A stretch of DNA of 7,027 nt. Origin: JAYQUR01 sp038133505. Its GTDB lineage: Bacteria; Pseudomonadota; Alphaproteobacteria; MPNO01; UBA830. Below, piece by piece: positions 1 through 5,573 of this stretch. Position 1 is the first letter of the stretch. Each line of letters begins with the position of its first letter. The notes beneath the pieces are model-generated. The model saw only the letters and a list, made by a program, of their open reading frames with translations, had not been told where the DNA came from and searched no databases. Location: NCBI GenBank assembly GCA_038133505.1, contig JAYPTI010000158.1, positions 1 to 7,027 of the forward strand, written 5' to 3'. The position numbers and the translations under genes are program-made.

Positions 1-848
1 ACAAGCTGCGCGGCGGCCTGAAGGTCGCGGCCGTGAAGGCCCCGGGCTTCGGCGATCGCCGCAAGGCCATGCTCGAGGACATCGCGATCCTGACGGGCGG
101 CCAGGTCGTCTCCGAGGATCTCGGCATCAAGCTCGAGAACGTCACGCTCGACATGCTCGGCAAGGCCAAGAAGGTCACGATCACGAAGGAAGAAACCACC
201 ATCGTGAACGGCGCCGGCAAGAAGGCCGACATCCAAGGCCGTTGCGGCCAGATCCGCCAGCAGATCGAGGAGACGTCTTCGGACTACGACCGCGAGAAGC
301 TGCAGGAGCGTCTGGCGAAGCTCGCGGGCGGCGTCGCGGTTATCCGCGTCGGCGGCGCGACCGAGATCGAGGTGAAGGAAAAGCGTGACCGCGTCGAAGA
401 CGCGATGAACGCCACCCGCGCCGCGGTCGAGGAAGGCATCGTCCCGGGCGGCGGCACCGCGCTTCTGCGCGCGTCGTCCGTGCTCAACAGCGTGAAGCCC
501 GAGAACGACGACCAGCGCGTCGGCGTCGAGATCATCCGCAAGGCGCTGCAGGCGCCGGTGCGGCAGATCGCCGAGAATGCGGGCGTCGAAGGCTCGATCG
601 TCGTCGGCAAGCTGCTCGACAACAAGTCGGCCTCGTTCGGCTACAACGCGCAGACCGACAAGTACGAGGACCTCGTCAAGTCGGGCGTCATCGACCCGGT
701 CAAGGTCGTGCGCACCGCGCTGCAGGACGCCGCTTCGGTGGCCGGCCTTCTCATCACGACCGAAGCCATGGTCGCCGAGAAGCCGGACGACAAGGGCGCC
801 GGCATGCCCGCGATGCCCGACATGGGCGGCATGGGCGGCATGATGTAA
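1..848 (+). CDS. groEL: Chaperonin GroEL (Hsp60), C-terminal half, 5' truncated
   Basis: This is the large subunit of the ATP-driven GroEL/GroES folding chamber in the cytoplasm. The reading frame is open from the first base of the window (complete codons from base 3), so the true start is upstream; about 281 residues are visible, roughly the second half of a 545-residue protein. The visible part begins in the apical domain with the hallmark [22 protein letters not shown] and runs through QIRQQIEE and [22 protein letters not shown]. It includes the [13 protein letters not shown] segment carrying the aspartate that corresponds to the catalytic Asp398 of the E. coli protein, the GGG turn, and VIDPVKV with the nucleotide-contacting Asp. 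It ends in the usual Gly-Met-rich tail (MGGMGGMM). All expected landmarks are intact. groES would be expected just upstream, outside the window. A strong terminator follows the stop codon, so groEL is the end of its operon. Identification is essentially certain. Confidence 0.98.
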   Translation, partial: KLRGGLKVAAVKAPGFGDRRKAMLEDIAILTGGQVVSEDLGIKLENVTLDMLGKAKKVTITKEETTIVNGAGKKADIQGRCGQIRQQIEETSSDYDREKLQERLAKLAGGVAVIRVGGATEIEVKEKRDRVEDAMNATRAAVEEGIVPGGGTALLRASSVLNSVKPENDDQRVGVEIIRKALQAPVRQIAENAGVEGSIVVGKLLDNKSASFGYNAQTDKYEDLVKSGVIDPVKVVRTALQDAASVAGLLITTEAMVAEKPDDKGAGMPAMPDMGGMGGMM

Positions 849-871
849 GTCAGCCGTTCCCTGGAACGACG

Positions 872-906
872 GAAACCGCCGCGGTTGCCCGCGGCGGTTT
901 CTTTTT
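872..906 (+). terminator. Rho-independent terminator of groEL
   Basis: A perfect 13-bp inverted repeat, GAAACCGCCGCGG (872-884) and CCGCGGCGGTTTC (889-901), encloses a four-base TTGC loop and is followed directly by five T (902-906). It lies 23 bases after the groEL stop codon. This is a textbook intrinsic terminator and separates groEL from the phosphatase gene downstream. Confidence 0.95.
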
Positions 907-938
907 GCCGATTCACTGCGCCGACGGCGCAAGCGCTG

Positions 939-944
939 TATAAC
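939..944 (+). promoter_or_regulatory. Candidate -10 element giving a leaderless start for the phosphatase gene
   Basis: TATAAC matches five of six positions of the sigma70-type -10 consensus and ends seven bases before the ATG at 952. Transcription would then begin on or next to the start codon. No Shine-Dalgarno-like purine run is present between the element and the ATG (the bases are CGTTCCG), which fits a leaderless mRNA. No good -35 hexamer is seen at the right spacing, so the promoter call is tentative. Confidence 0.35.
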
Positions 945-951
945 CGTTCCG

Positions 952-1767
952 ATGTCTCTCACCGTACCCGATAGCGAAACCGTCGAAGGCCTGATCCGCG
1001 AGGTCACGGCCGCCGAGATCATGCCGCGCTTCGATGCGCTGGCGGACGAGGAGCATTGGGAGAAGCGGCCGGGCTCGATCGTCACCGCCGCCGACATGGC
1101 GGCGGAGGCTTTTCTCGCGCGCGAGCTGCCGCGGCTGCTGGCAGGCTCGGTGGTCGTCGGTGAGGAGATGGTCGAGGAAGACCCCACGGTCCTCGACTTG
1201 CTCGACGGCGAGGCGCCGGTCTGGGTGCTCGACCCCGTCGACGGCACGTCCAACTTCGCCAAGGGCAGTCCCGACTTCGGCGTCATGGTGGCGCTCGTCC
1301 ACCGGCGCGAGGTGATCGCGGGCTGGATCTTCCGGCCGACGGAGCATGCGATGTACGTCGCCGAGCACGGGGCGGGGGCGTTCCGCAACGGCGAGCGGCT
1401 CCGCGTCGAATCGGCGCCGACGGAACTGGCCGCACTCGAAGGATCGCTCGGCGGACGCATCCGCCGCGAGACCGATCTGCCCAAGCTGCTGGGCCGCGTC
1501 ACCTCGACCCGCTGCATCGCCGTCGACTACTGTTCGCTCGCCACCGGCAAGATCCATTTCGCGCATTATCGCGGCACCCGCGTGTGGGACCATGCGCCGG
1601 GCTTCCTGCTGCACATGGAAGCTGGCGGCTTCAGCCGCTGTCTCGACGGCAAGGACTACAGGCTCGGGCTGCCGGGCGAGGGCGGCCTGCTGCTGACCGC
1701 GGACGAGGCGGCGTGGCACTGCCTGCGTCCGCCCATTCAGGATGCGCTGGACGTGCTGTTCGGTTGA
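952..1767 (+). CDS. Inositol monophosphatase family protein (SuhB/HisN/CysQ-like phosphatase)
   Basis: This is a 271-residue soluble enzyme of the Mg2+-dependent, Li+-sensitive phosphatase superfamily, which removes phosphate from small molecules such as inositol phosphates, histidinol phosphate or 3'-phosphoadenosine 5'-phosphate. The family signatures appear in order: SIVTAAD (residues 42-48), the metal-binding glutamates of VGEEM (69-73), the core motif DPVDGTSNF (94-102) whose D94 and D97 bind metal, and the C-terminal VWDHAPG (211-217) with the metal-binding Asp213. Length is typical of the family. The ATG at 952 is chosen because the protein then has the normal N-terminal helix and a -10 box lies just upstream; there is no ribosome-binding site, so the message may be leaderless. 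The gene stands alone between the groEL terminator and a separately promoted oxidoreductase gene. The family is certain, but the substrate cannot be read from the sequence; a HisN-like role in histidine synthesis is one possibility. Confidence 0.93.
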   Translation: MSLTVPDSETVEGLIREVTAAEIMPRFDALADEEHWEKRPGSIVTAADMAAEAFLARELPRLLAGSVVVGEEMVEEDPTVLDLLDGEAPVWVLDPVDGTSNFAKGSPDFGVMVALVHRREVIAGWIFRPTEHAMYVAEHGAGAFRNGERLRVESAPTELAALEGSLGGRIRRETDLPKLLGRVTSTRCIAVDYCSLATGKIHFAHYRGTRVWDHAPGFLLHMEAGGFSRCLDGKDYRLGLPGEGGLLLTADEAAWHCLRPPIQDALDVLFG

Positions 1768-1791
1768 TCGCCCCTCCCGCGCGCCTATGAT
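1764..1791 (+). promoter_or_regulatory. Candidate sigma70-type promoter for the oxidoreductase gene
   Basis: TTGATC (1764-1769) and TATGAT (1786-1791) are separated by 16 bases and match four and five of six consensus positions. The -35 overlaps the stop codon of the phosphatase gene. Transcription would begin near 1798, giving a leader of about 22 bases that includes the AGGGGAA ribosome-binding site (1807-1813). The -10 element sits in the loop of a CCGCGC/GCGCGG inverted repeat (1777-1782 and 1792-1797). The repeat lacks a following T run, so it is not a convincing terminator. Confidence 0.45.
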
Positions 1792-1819
1792 GCGCGGAAG
1801 TCGAACAGGGGAACCGAGC

Positions 1820-2701
1820 ATGAGCGACAAGGGAACGGCCGCGTTCGTCGGCCTCGGCGTGATGGGCTATCCGATGGCCGGGCATCTCGCTGCGAACGGC
1901 TGGACGGCGCGGGTCTACAACCGCACTGCCGCCAAATCCGAACAGTGGACCAGGGATCATAAGGGTACCGCCCATCCGACGCCTGCGCAGGCGGCCGAGG
2001 GCTGCGATTTCGTGATGATGTGCGTCGGCAACGACGACGATCTGCGCTCCGTCGTCTATGGCGAAGACGGCGTGCTCGCCGGCATGAAAAAGGGCGCGAC
2101 GCTCGTCGACCATACGACGACGTCGGCCATCGTCGCGCGAGAGGTTGCGGCGGCGGCGGCGGAGCAGGGGATCGGCTTCGTCGACGCGCCCGTCTCGGGC
2201 GGCCAGGCGGGCGCCGAGAACGGCGTGCTGACCATCATGGTGGGCGGCGACGACGCGGCGTTCGCGGCCGCGAAGCCGGCGATGGAGGCCTACGGCAAGA
2301 CGGTCATCCACATGGGACCGGCAGGCAACGGCCAGCTTACCAAGATGGTCAACCAGATCTGCATCGCCGGGCTCGTCCAGGCACTGTCGGAGGGCATGAA
2401 CTTCGCGCTGCGGTCCGGAATCGATGCAAAGCGGGCGGTCGAGGTGATTTCCGGCGGCGCGGCGCAGTCCTGGCAGATGGAGAACCGCGCGCCGACGATG
2501 ATCGAGGGCAAGTTCGATTTCGGATTCGCGGTCGACTGGATGCGGAAGGATCTCGGCATCTGTCTCGAAGAGGCGAAGCAGAACGGCGCGCGCCTGCCGA
2601 TCACGGCGCTGATCGACCAGTTCTATGCCAACGTGCAGGCGCGCGGCGGCGGGCGCTGGGACACCTCCAGCCTGATGACCAACCTGACGAGCGACAGTTA
2701 G
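1820..2701 (+). CDS. NAD(P)-dependent 3-hydroxyisobutyrate dehydrogenase-family oxidoreductase
   Basis: This 293-residue cytoplasmic beta-hydroxyacid dehydrogenase belongs to the family of 3-hydroxyisobutyrate dehydrogenase, tartronate semialdehyde reductase and related enzymes, which oxidise a hydroxyl group beta to a carboxylate using NAD(P). The dinucleotide-binding loop GLGVMGYPMA is at residues 11-20, followed by NRT (34-36), which helps select the cofactor. The substrate-binding motif DAPVSGG is at 122-128, and GNGQLTKMVNQI (169-180) carries the catalytic Lys175 and Asn178 (Gln179 replaces the second Asn often found there). The C-terminal half is the expected helical dimerisation domain. 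The ATG at 1820 is preferred over the in-frame ATG at 1742 because it has AGGGGAA six bases upstream and starts right before the Rossmann fold; the longer form would overlap the phosphatase gene. The membrane-protein gene follows after 27 bases and is probably co-transcribed. Substrate unknown. Confidence 0.93.
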   Translation: MSDKGTAAFVGLGVMGYPMAGHLAANGWTARVYNRTAAKSEQWTRDHKGTAHPTPAQAAEGCDFVMMCVGNDDDLRSVVYGEDGVLAGMKKGATLVDHTTTSAIVAREVAAAAAEQGIGFVDAPVSGGQAGAENGVLTIMVGGDDAAFAAAKPAMEAYGKTVIHMGPAGNGQLTKMVNQICIAGLVQALSEGMNFALRSGIDAKRAVEVISGGAAQSWQMENRAPTMIEGKFDFGFAVDWMRKDLGICLEEAKQNGARLPITALIDQFYANVQARGGGRWDTSSLMTNLTSDS

Positions 2702-2728
2702 GCCGATACCGCGGAAGAGGGCGGCGGT

Positions 2729-3019
2729 ATGGGCGGTTTTTCGGGGAACCCGGCGCTGGGTTTCACCGCGATGATCTACCTTTTCAGCGGGCTGGCGCTC
2801 ATCGTTGCGTCCCTCGTTTCCCGAAACAGCCGGTGGCGTCGATTGAATGCCGGCGTTCTCGTTATCCTGACAACCGTGCTTCTGTTCTGGGTGTGGGCAT
2901 ATATCGGCGCGAACGCCGCGCCCGTGATTGCCCTGTTCACGATATGGGTCGGCCCGGCTGCCGTCGCATTGACCGCAGATTGGGTGATCGCGAGACGGTT
3001 TCGCAAAGCCGGAAACTAG
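2729..3019 (+). CDS. Small hypothetical membrane protein with three predicted helices
   Basis: This 96-residue protein belongs to no family I recognise. Three hydrophobic stretches are visible: about residues 12-31, 40-60 and 62-86. The Arg-rich loop between the first two (RNSRWRR, 32-38) and the basic C-terminus (ARRFRKAGN) are likely cytoplasmic by the positive-inside rule, placing the N-terminus outside. There are no cysteines, no histidines and no obvious catalytic residues; acidic residues are almost absent apart from Asp84 near the end of helix three. A purine-rich GAAGAGG (2714-2720) lies eight bases before the ATG and serves as ribosome-binding site. The gene is 27 bases downstream of the oxidoreductase gene with no terminator between them, so the two are likely one transcript. 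Base composition is somewhat less GC-rich than its neighbours, as expected for a membrane protein rich in Ile, Leu, Phe and Trp. I am fairly sure it is a real gene; its function is unknown. Confidence 0.7.
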   Translation: MGGFSGNPALGFTAMIYLFSGLALIVASLVSRNSRWRRLNAGVLVILTTVLLFWVWAYIGANAAPVIALFTIWVGPAAVALTADWVIARRFRKAGN

Positions 3020-3037
3020 AGACGTTCGGCCGCGGAC

Positions 3038-3051
3038 TTGATCCAGATCAA
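3038..3051 (+). promoter_or_regulatory. FNR/FixK-type binding site upstream of the amidohydrolase gene
   Basis: TTGATCCAGATCAA is an exact match to the FNR/Anr/FixK consensus TTGAT-N4-ATCAA, and the symmetry extends one more base on each side (C at 3037, G at 3052). These Crp/Fnr-family regulators respond to low oxygen or to redox and nitrogen-oxide signals in alphaproteobacteria. If the site is centred at -41.5, transcription would start near 3086, with the poor -10-like CACACT at 3074-3079 and a leader of about 63 bases. The alternative reading is a weak intrinsic terminator for the preceding membrane-protein gene: the same palindrome forms a 7-bp AU-rich stem (3036-3042 with 3047-3053), and T's run on to 3057. 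The exact consensus match makes the regulator site the more likely reading. Confidence 0.6.
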
Positions 3052-3112
3052 GTTTTTCGTCGGTTCCGTTCCGCACACTCACGAAAGGGAGTGATGCAGG
3101 GAACGGCGCGCG

Positions 3113-3142
3113 CCTCCTCTGTGTCCCGAAAACGGGAGGAGG
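3113..3142 (+). promoter_or_regulatory. Leader hairpin that can mask the amidohydrolase ribosome-binding site
   Basis: The very strong Shine-Dalgarno region GGGAGGAGG (3134-3142) stands six bases before the ATG at 3149. The upstream tract CCTCCTC (3113-3119) is perfectly complementary to GAGGAGG (3136-3142), and inside the loop CCG (3126-3128) pairs with CGG (3133-3135) around AAAA. An alternative fold pairs TCCCG (3124-3128) with CGGGA (3133-3137) and CCTCC with GGAGG. Either way the ribosome-binding site is buried. A small upstream hairpin, CACTC/GAGTG (3076-3080 and 3089-3093), may also form. The pairing is seen in the sequence; a regulatory role is inferred. Confidence 0.45.
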
Positions 3143-3148
3143 AAACCC

Positions 3149-4555
3149 ATGACTGCGCATGCCAACGATTCCAGAACCGGTGCCGACATCCGGGCGAAAC
3201 TCGATCATCCGGTTGTCGATGCCGACGGGCACATGATGGAATGCTCGTTCGCCATCCTCGATTTCGTCAAGCAGGTCGGCGGCGCCGCGATCGCAGCGAA
3301 ATACGAAGACATGCTGAAGAACGACCAGACCGGCGCGAGCCGCCGGGCGGCGTGGGTCGGAAATTCCGGCACGTCCTCGATCGACCGCGCGACCGCGCTT
3401 CTGCCGAAGCTCTATCTGGAGCGCATGGAAGAGGCGGGCATGGACTTCGCGCTGATCTATGGCACCCATGCGCTGAGCGTGCTGGCGATATCCGACGACG
3501 AGCTGCGGTCGGTCGTCTATCGCGCGATGAACATGCTCTATGCCGACATGTACAAGGGTCTCGAAAAGCGCATGACGCCGGTGGCCCTGATCCCGATGCA
3601 TTCGCCGGACAAGGCCGTCTCGGAACTGGAGTTCGCGGTGAACGAGCTCGGCCTCAAGGCCATCGTGATGAACGTCACGCTGCGGCGTGCGCCCAAGCAG
3701 GTGATGGAGGAGGCGCCCCATCTCGCGAAATACTGCCTCGGCATGGAAAGCCCGGCGATCGACATGGGCGATGCCTACGATCCGGTGTGGGCGAAATGCG
3801 TGGAACTCGGTGTTGCGCCGAGCTGCCACAACTCGTTCCGCGGGCCCGGCTCGACGCACGGCTCGCCGTCGAACTACGTCTTCAATTCGCTCGGCAGCTT
3901 CGGGCAGGGCAGCGAGTATTTCTGCCGCGCGCTGTTCTTCGGCGGCGTGCCGCGCCGTTTCCCCGAGCTCCGGTTCGCGTTCCTCGAAGGCGGCGCCGGC
4001 TGGGCGAGCCAGCTCTACAACAGCCTGTTCGAATACTGGGAAAAGCGGAACCTCAAGGCGCTCCGCGAAACGCCCGATCCGGCGAAGCTCGACGTCGATC
4101 TTTTGGTCGAGATGTTCGAGAAATACGGCAACGACTATCTGACGCCCGAGCGCATCCGGGCCGAACCGCATCAGTCGGTGCCGTCGAACAACCTGTTCGT
4201 CCCGCCGGAGGAACTGGACGACTTCAAGCCGACCGGCGTGCGGCGGAGCGAGGACATCCGCGACATCTTCAACCGCAATTTCTATTTCGGGTGCGAGGCG
4301 GACGACCGTCTGAACGCCGTCGCGTTCGACACCCGCATCAACCACCACGGCCTGAAGCTGAATGCGATCCTGGGATCGGACATCGGCCATTGGGACGTGC
4401 CGGACATGACCAAGGTCATGGTCGAAGCTTACGAAATGGTCGAGGATGAGTTCATTACGGACGACGACTTCAAGGCGTTCTCGCTGGCCAACGCCGTGCG
4501 GCTGCACGGCGGCATGAACCCCGATTTCTTCAAGGGCACGGCCGTCGAAGCCTAA
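3149..4555 (+). CDS. Amidohydrolase-2 family (ACMSD-like TIM-barrel) metal-dependent enzyme
   Basis: This 468-residue cytoplasmic enzyme of the amidohydrolase superfamily (PF04909-type) resembles the many uncharacterised proteins that begin with a D-x-D-x-H motif. The family contains hydrolases and non-oxidative decarboxylases acting on carboxylated ring compounds, so the reaction cannot be stated. Likely metal-site residues are D26 and H28 in VVDADGHMME (22-31), H227 in PSCHNS, and D411 in ILGSDIGHWDVPDM (407-420), where H414 is also conserved-looking. FLEGGAGW (278-285) corresponds to the usual late-barrel strand. The C-terminus ends NPDFFKGTAVEA, typical of the family. The ATG at 3149 has the strongest ribosome-binding site in the window, though it can be masked by a leader hairpin, and an FNR-type box lies 98 bases upstream, suggesting oxygen-linked control. 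The stop is followed in the same frame by 16 more sense codons that resemble a family tail. Family call is firm, substrate unknown. Confidence 0.88.
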   Translation: MTAHANDSRTGADIRAKLDHPVVDADGHMMECSFAILDFVKQVGGAAIAAKYEDMLKNDQTGASRRAAWVGNSGTSSIDRATALLPKLYLERMEEAGMDFALIYGTHALSVLAISDDELRSVVYRAMNMLYADMYKGLEKRMTPVALIPMHSPDKAVSELEFAVNELGLKAIVMNVTLRRAPKQVMEEAPHLAKYCLGMESPAIDMGDAYDPVWAKCVELGVAPSCHNSFRGPGSTHGSPSNYVFNSLGSFGQGSEYFCRALFFGGVPRRFPELRFAFLEGGAGWASQLYNSLFEYWEKRNLKALRETPDPAKLDVDLLVEMFEKYGNDYLTPERIRAEPHQSVPSNNLFVPPEELDDFKPTGVRRSEDIRDIFNRNFYFGCEADDRLNAVAFDTRINHHGLKLNAILGSDIGHWDVPDMTKVMVEAYEMVEDEFITDDDFKAFSLANAVRLHGGMNPDFFKGTAVEA

Positions 4556-4614
4556 GCGGAGAAGATCCTGGCGGGAAGCGCGGCGTCGACGATCGCGGCG
4601 GAATAGGGGCTCGT

Positions 4615-5424
4615 TCAGCCCCGTTCGGCGTTTTTCGCAGCGTTCCAGAGCGAGTCCATCTCGTCGAGATCGCTGTCGGATGGCGTCTTGCCGCGGTCTT
4701 CGAGCACCTGCTCGACATGGCGGAAACGCCGCTCGAACTTAGCGTTGGTTTCGCGAAGCGCGACCTCCGCGTCCAGTCCGAGGTGGCGGACGAGGTTGAC
4801 GCAGGCGAACAGAAGGTCGCCGGCCTCGTCCGTCAGCCGGTCTTCGGGCGCGCCGGCGGCGATCTCCGCTTCGAGCTCTTCGAGTTCTTCGCGGATTTTT
4901 GCGACAACCGGAACCAGATCCGGCCAGTCGAAGCCTTCGCGGGCGGCGCGTTTCTGGAGCTTCTGCGCGCGCATCAGCGCGGGCAGGGCGAGGGCGACAC
5001 CGTCGAGGACGCTTGGCCGCTGTCCCGATCTGGCGGCACGGCGCTCGCGTTCCCCGGCTTTTTGCGTTTCCCATGCGACCGTCTGGCCCTTCGATGTCCG
5101 TTCTTCTGCATCGCCGAATACGTGCGGATGGCGGTCGCGCATCTTCGTCGCGATGCGCTTCGCAACCGCCTCGAAATCGAAGCCGCCGGTTTCGCGCGAC
5201 ATCTGGGCATAGAAAACGACCTGGAAGAGGAGGTCGCCGAGTTCGTCCTCGAGCTGGTCCATGTCGCCGTGCGAGATCGCATCGGCAACCTCGTAGGCTT
5301 CCTCGATCGTGTATGGCGCGATGGTCTCGAACGTCTGCTCGACGTCCCAGGGACATCCGCCGTCCGGATCGCGCAATTTCGCCATCACGTCGAGCAGATC
5401 GTCGATCGGTCGCTTGTCGGTCAT
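4615..5424 (-). CDS. mazG: Nucleoside triphosphate pyrophosphohydrolase MazG
   Basis: MazG hydrolyses (d)NTPs to the monophosphate and pyrophosphate, cleaning the nucleotide pool and, in E. coli, lowering (p)ppGpp signalling through MazEF. The 269-residue length matches the E. coli protein (about 263). The N-terminus has the family opening LRDPDGGCPWD (17-27), then the first MazG domain with EEAYE (41-45) and EDELGD (59-64), whose acidic residues bind Mg2+. The second domain shows EELEELE (179-185) and DEAGDLL (199-205), so both repeats keep their acidic motifs. Between them lies the Arg-rich linker around residues 125-136. The ATG at 5422-5424 gives the normal N-terminus, although the ribosome-binding site (GTAGG) is weak. 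It converges on the amidohydrolase gene with 59 bases between the stops and no clear terminator there. A separate AT-rich promoter-like gap lies upstream. No mazE or mazF is present in the window. Confidence 0.96.
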   Translation of the reverse strand: MTDKRPIDDLLDVMAKLRDPDGGCPWDVEQTFETIAPYTIEEAYEVADAISHGDMDQLEDELGDLLFQVVFYAQMSRETGGFDFEAVAKRIATKMRDRHPHVFGDAEERTSKGQTVAWETQKAGERERRAARSGQRPSVLDGVALALPALMRAQKLQKRAAREGFDWPDLVPVVAKIREELEELEAEIAAGAPEDRLTDEAGDLLFACVNLVRHLGLDAEVALRETNAKFERRFRHVEQVLEDRGKTPSDSDLDEMDSLWNAAKNAERG

Positions 5425-5491
5425 GCGATCAACCTACGGAGAATCAGGGGCCGCTTCGAGAGGGAAAGGGCGCGTTCGGCGCTTGCGCGGC

Positions 5492-5507
5492 ATATCCCTG
5501 TGGATAT
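5492..5507. promoter_or_regulatory. 16-bp inverted repeat in the mazG leader (possible operator or hairpin)
   Basis: ATATCC (5492-5497) and GGATAT (5502-5507) form a perfect 6-4-6 inverted repeat around CTGT, and GGATATCC (5502-5509) is itself an overlapping 8-bp palindrome. It lies between the AT-rich block and the mazG start, about 68-83 bases upstream of the ATG. It could bind a dimeric regulator or fold in the mRNA leader. No regulator is identified. Confidence 0.35.
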
Positions 5508-5510
5508 CCG

Positions 5511-5542
5511 ATTATCGCATAATGTATATTATGGATTATAAT
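5511..5542 (-). promoter_or_regulatory. AT-rich palindromic block, probable promoter region of mazG
   Basis: In a window that is otherwise strongly GC-rich, this block is mostly A and T. It contains the 6-4-6 inverted repeat CATAAT-GTAT-ATTATG (5518-5533) and the perfect palindrome ATTATAAT (5535-5542). The latter gives an exact TATAAT on both strands (minus strand at 5540-5535), and GATAAT follows on the minus strand. None of these has a good -35 at standard spacing, so the exact promoter is not assigned. mazG, 87 bases or more downstream, is the likely target. Confidence 0.4.
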
Positions 5543-5544
5543 CA

Positions 5545-5565
5545 GAACCGGGAAATGGCCGGTTC
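5545..5565 (-). terminator. Possible terminator of the tatD-MBL transcript
   Basis: On the minus strand, GAACCGG and CCGGTTC form a perfect 7-bp stem with a seven-base loop, starting eight bases after the stop codon of the MBL-fold gene. It is followed by AT-rich sequence (TGATTATAATCC) rather than a clean T run, so termination would be weak. The position between two same-strand genes supports the reading, the composition of the tail does not. Confidence 0.35.
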
Positions 5566-5573
5566 CGCGGCGT

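Noticed and set aside
1742..1819. Longer N-terminus for the oxidoreductase from the in-frame ATG at 1742
   Set aside because: It would overlap the phosphatase gene, lacks a ribosome-binding site, and adds residues before the Rossmann fold that the family does not have.
913..1830. A 305-codon minus-strand frame opposite the phosphatase gene
   Set aside because: Antisense shadow of a gene with complete catalytic motifs; no recognisable domain.
2147..2162. GCG trinucleotide run that might be a variable repeat
   Set aside because: It encodes a short alanine stretch (AAAAA) in a surface helix of the oxidoreductase; such short runs are common in GC-rich genes.
2020..4449. An 809-codon open frame on the plus strand overlapping the same genes; an ATG inside it at 3094 has an AAAGGGA just upstream
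   Set aside because: The translation is an Arg-rich, low-complexity shadow of the real genes in another frame. The tempting start at 3094 only re-enters that shadow and is not in frame with the amidohydrolase.
1631..4507. A 958-codon open frame on the minus strand across the oxidoreductase, membrane-protein and amidohydrolase genes
   Set aside because: It lies antisense to three well-supported genes, is very rich in Arg, His and Ala, shows no family motif, and is the kind of frame that GC-rich codon bias creates.
4556..4614. Bidirectional terminator in the gap between the convergent amidohydrolase and mazG genes
   Set aside because: I looked for a stem followed by a T run on either strand and found none; only short GC-rich repeats without symmetry are present.
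4717..5541. A 274-codon plus-strand frame opposite mazG
   Set aside because: mazG has both acidic MazG motifs and standard length; the opposite frame shows nothing recognisable.
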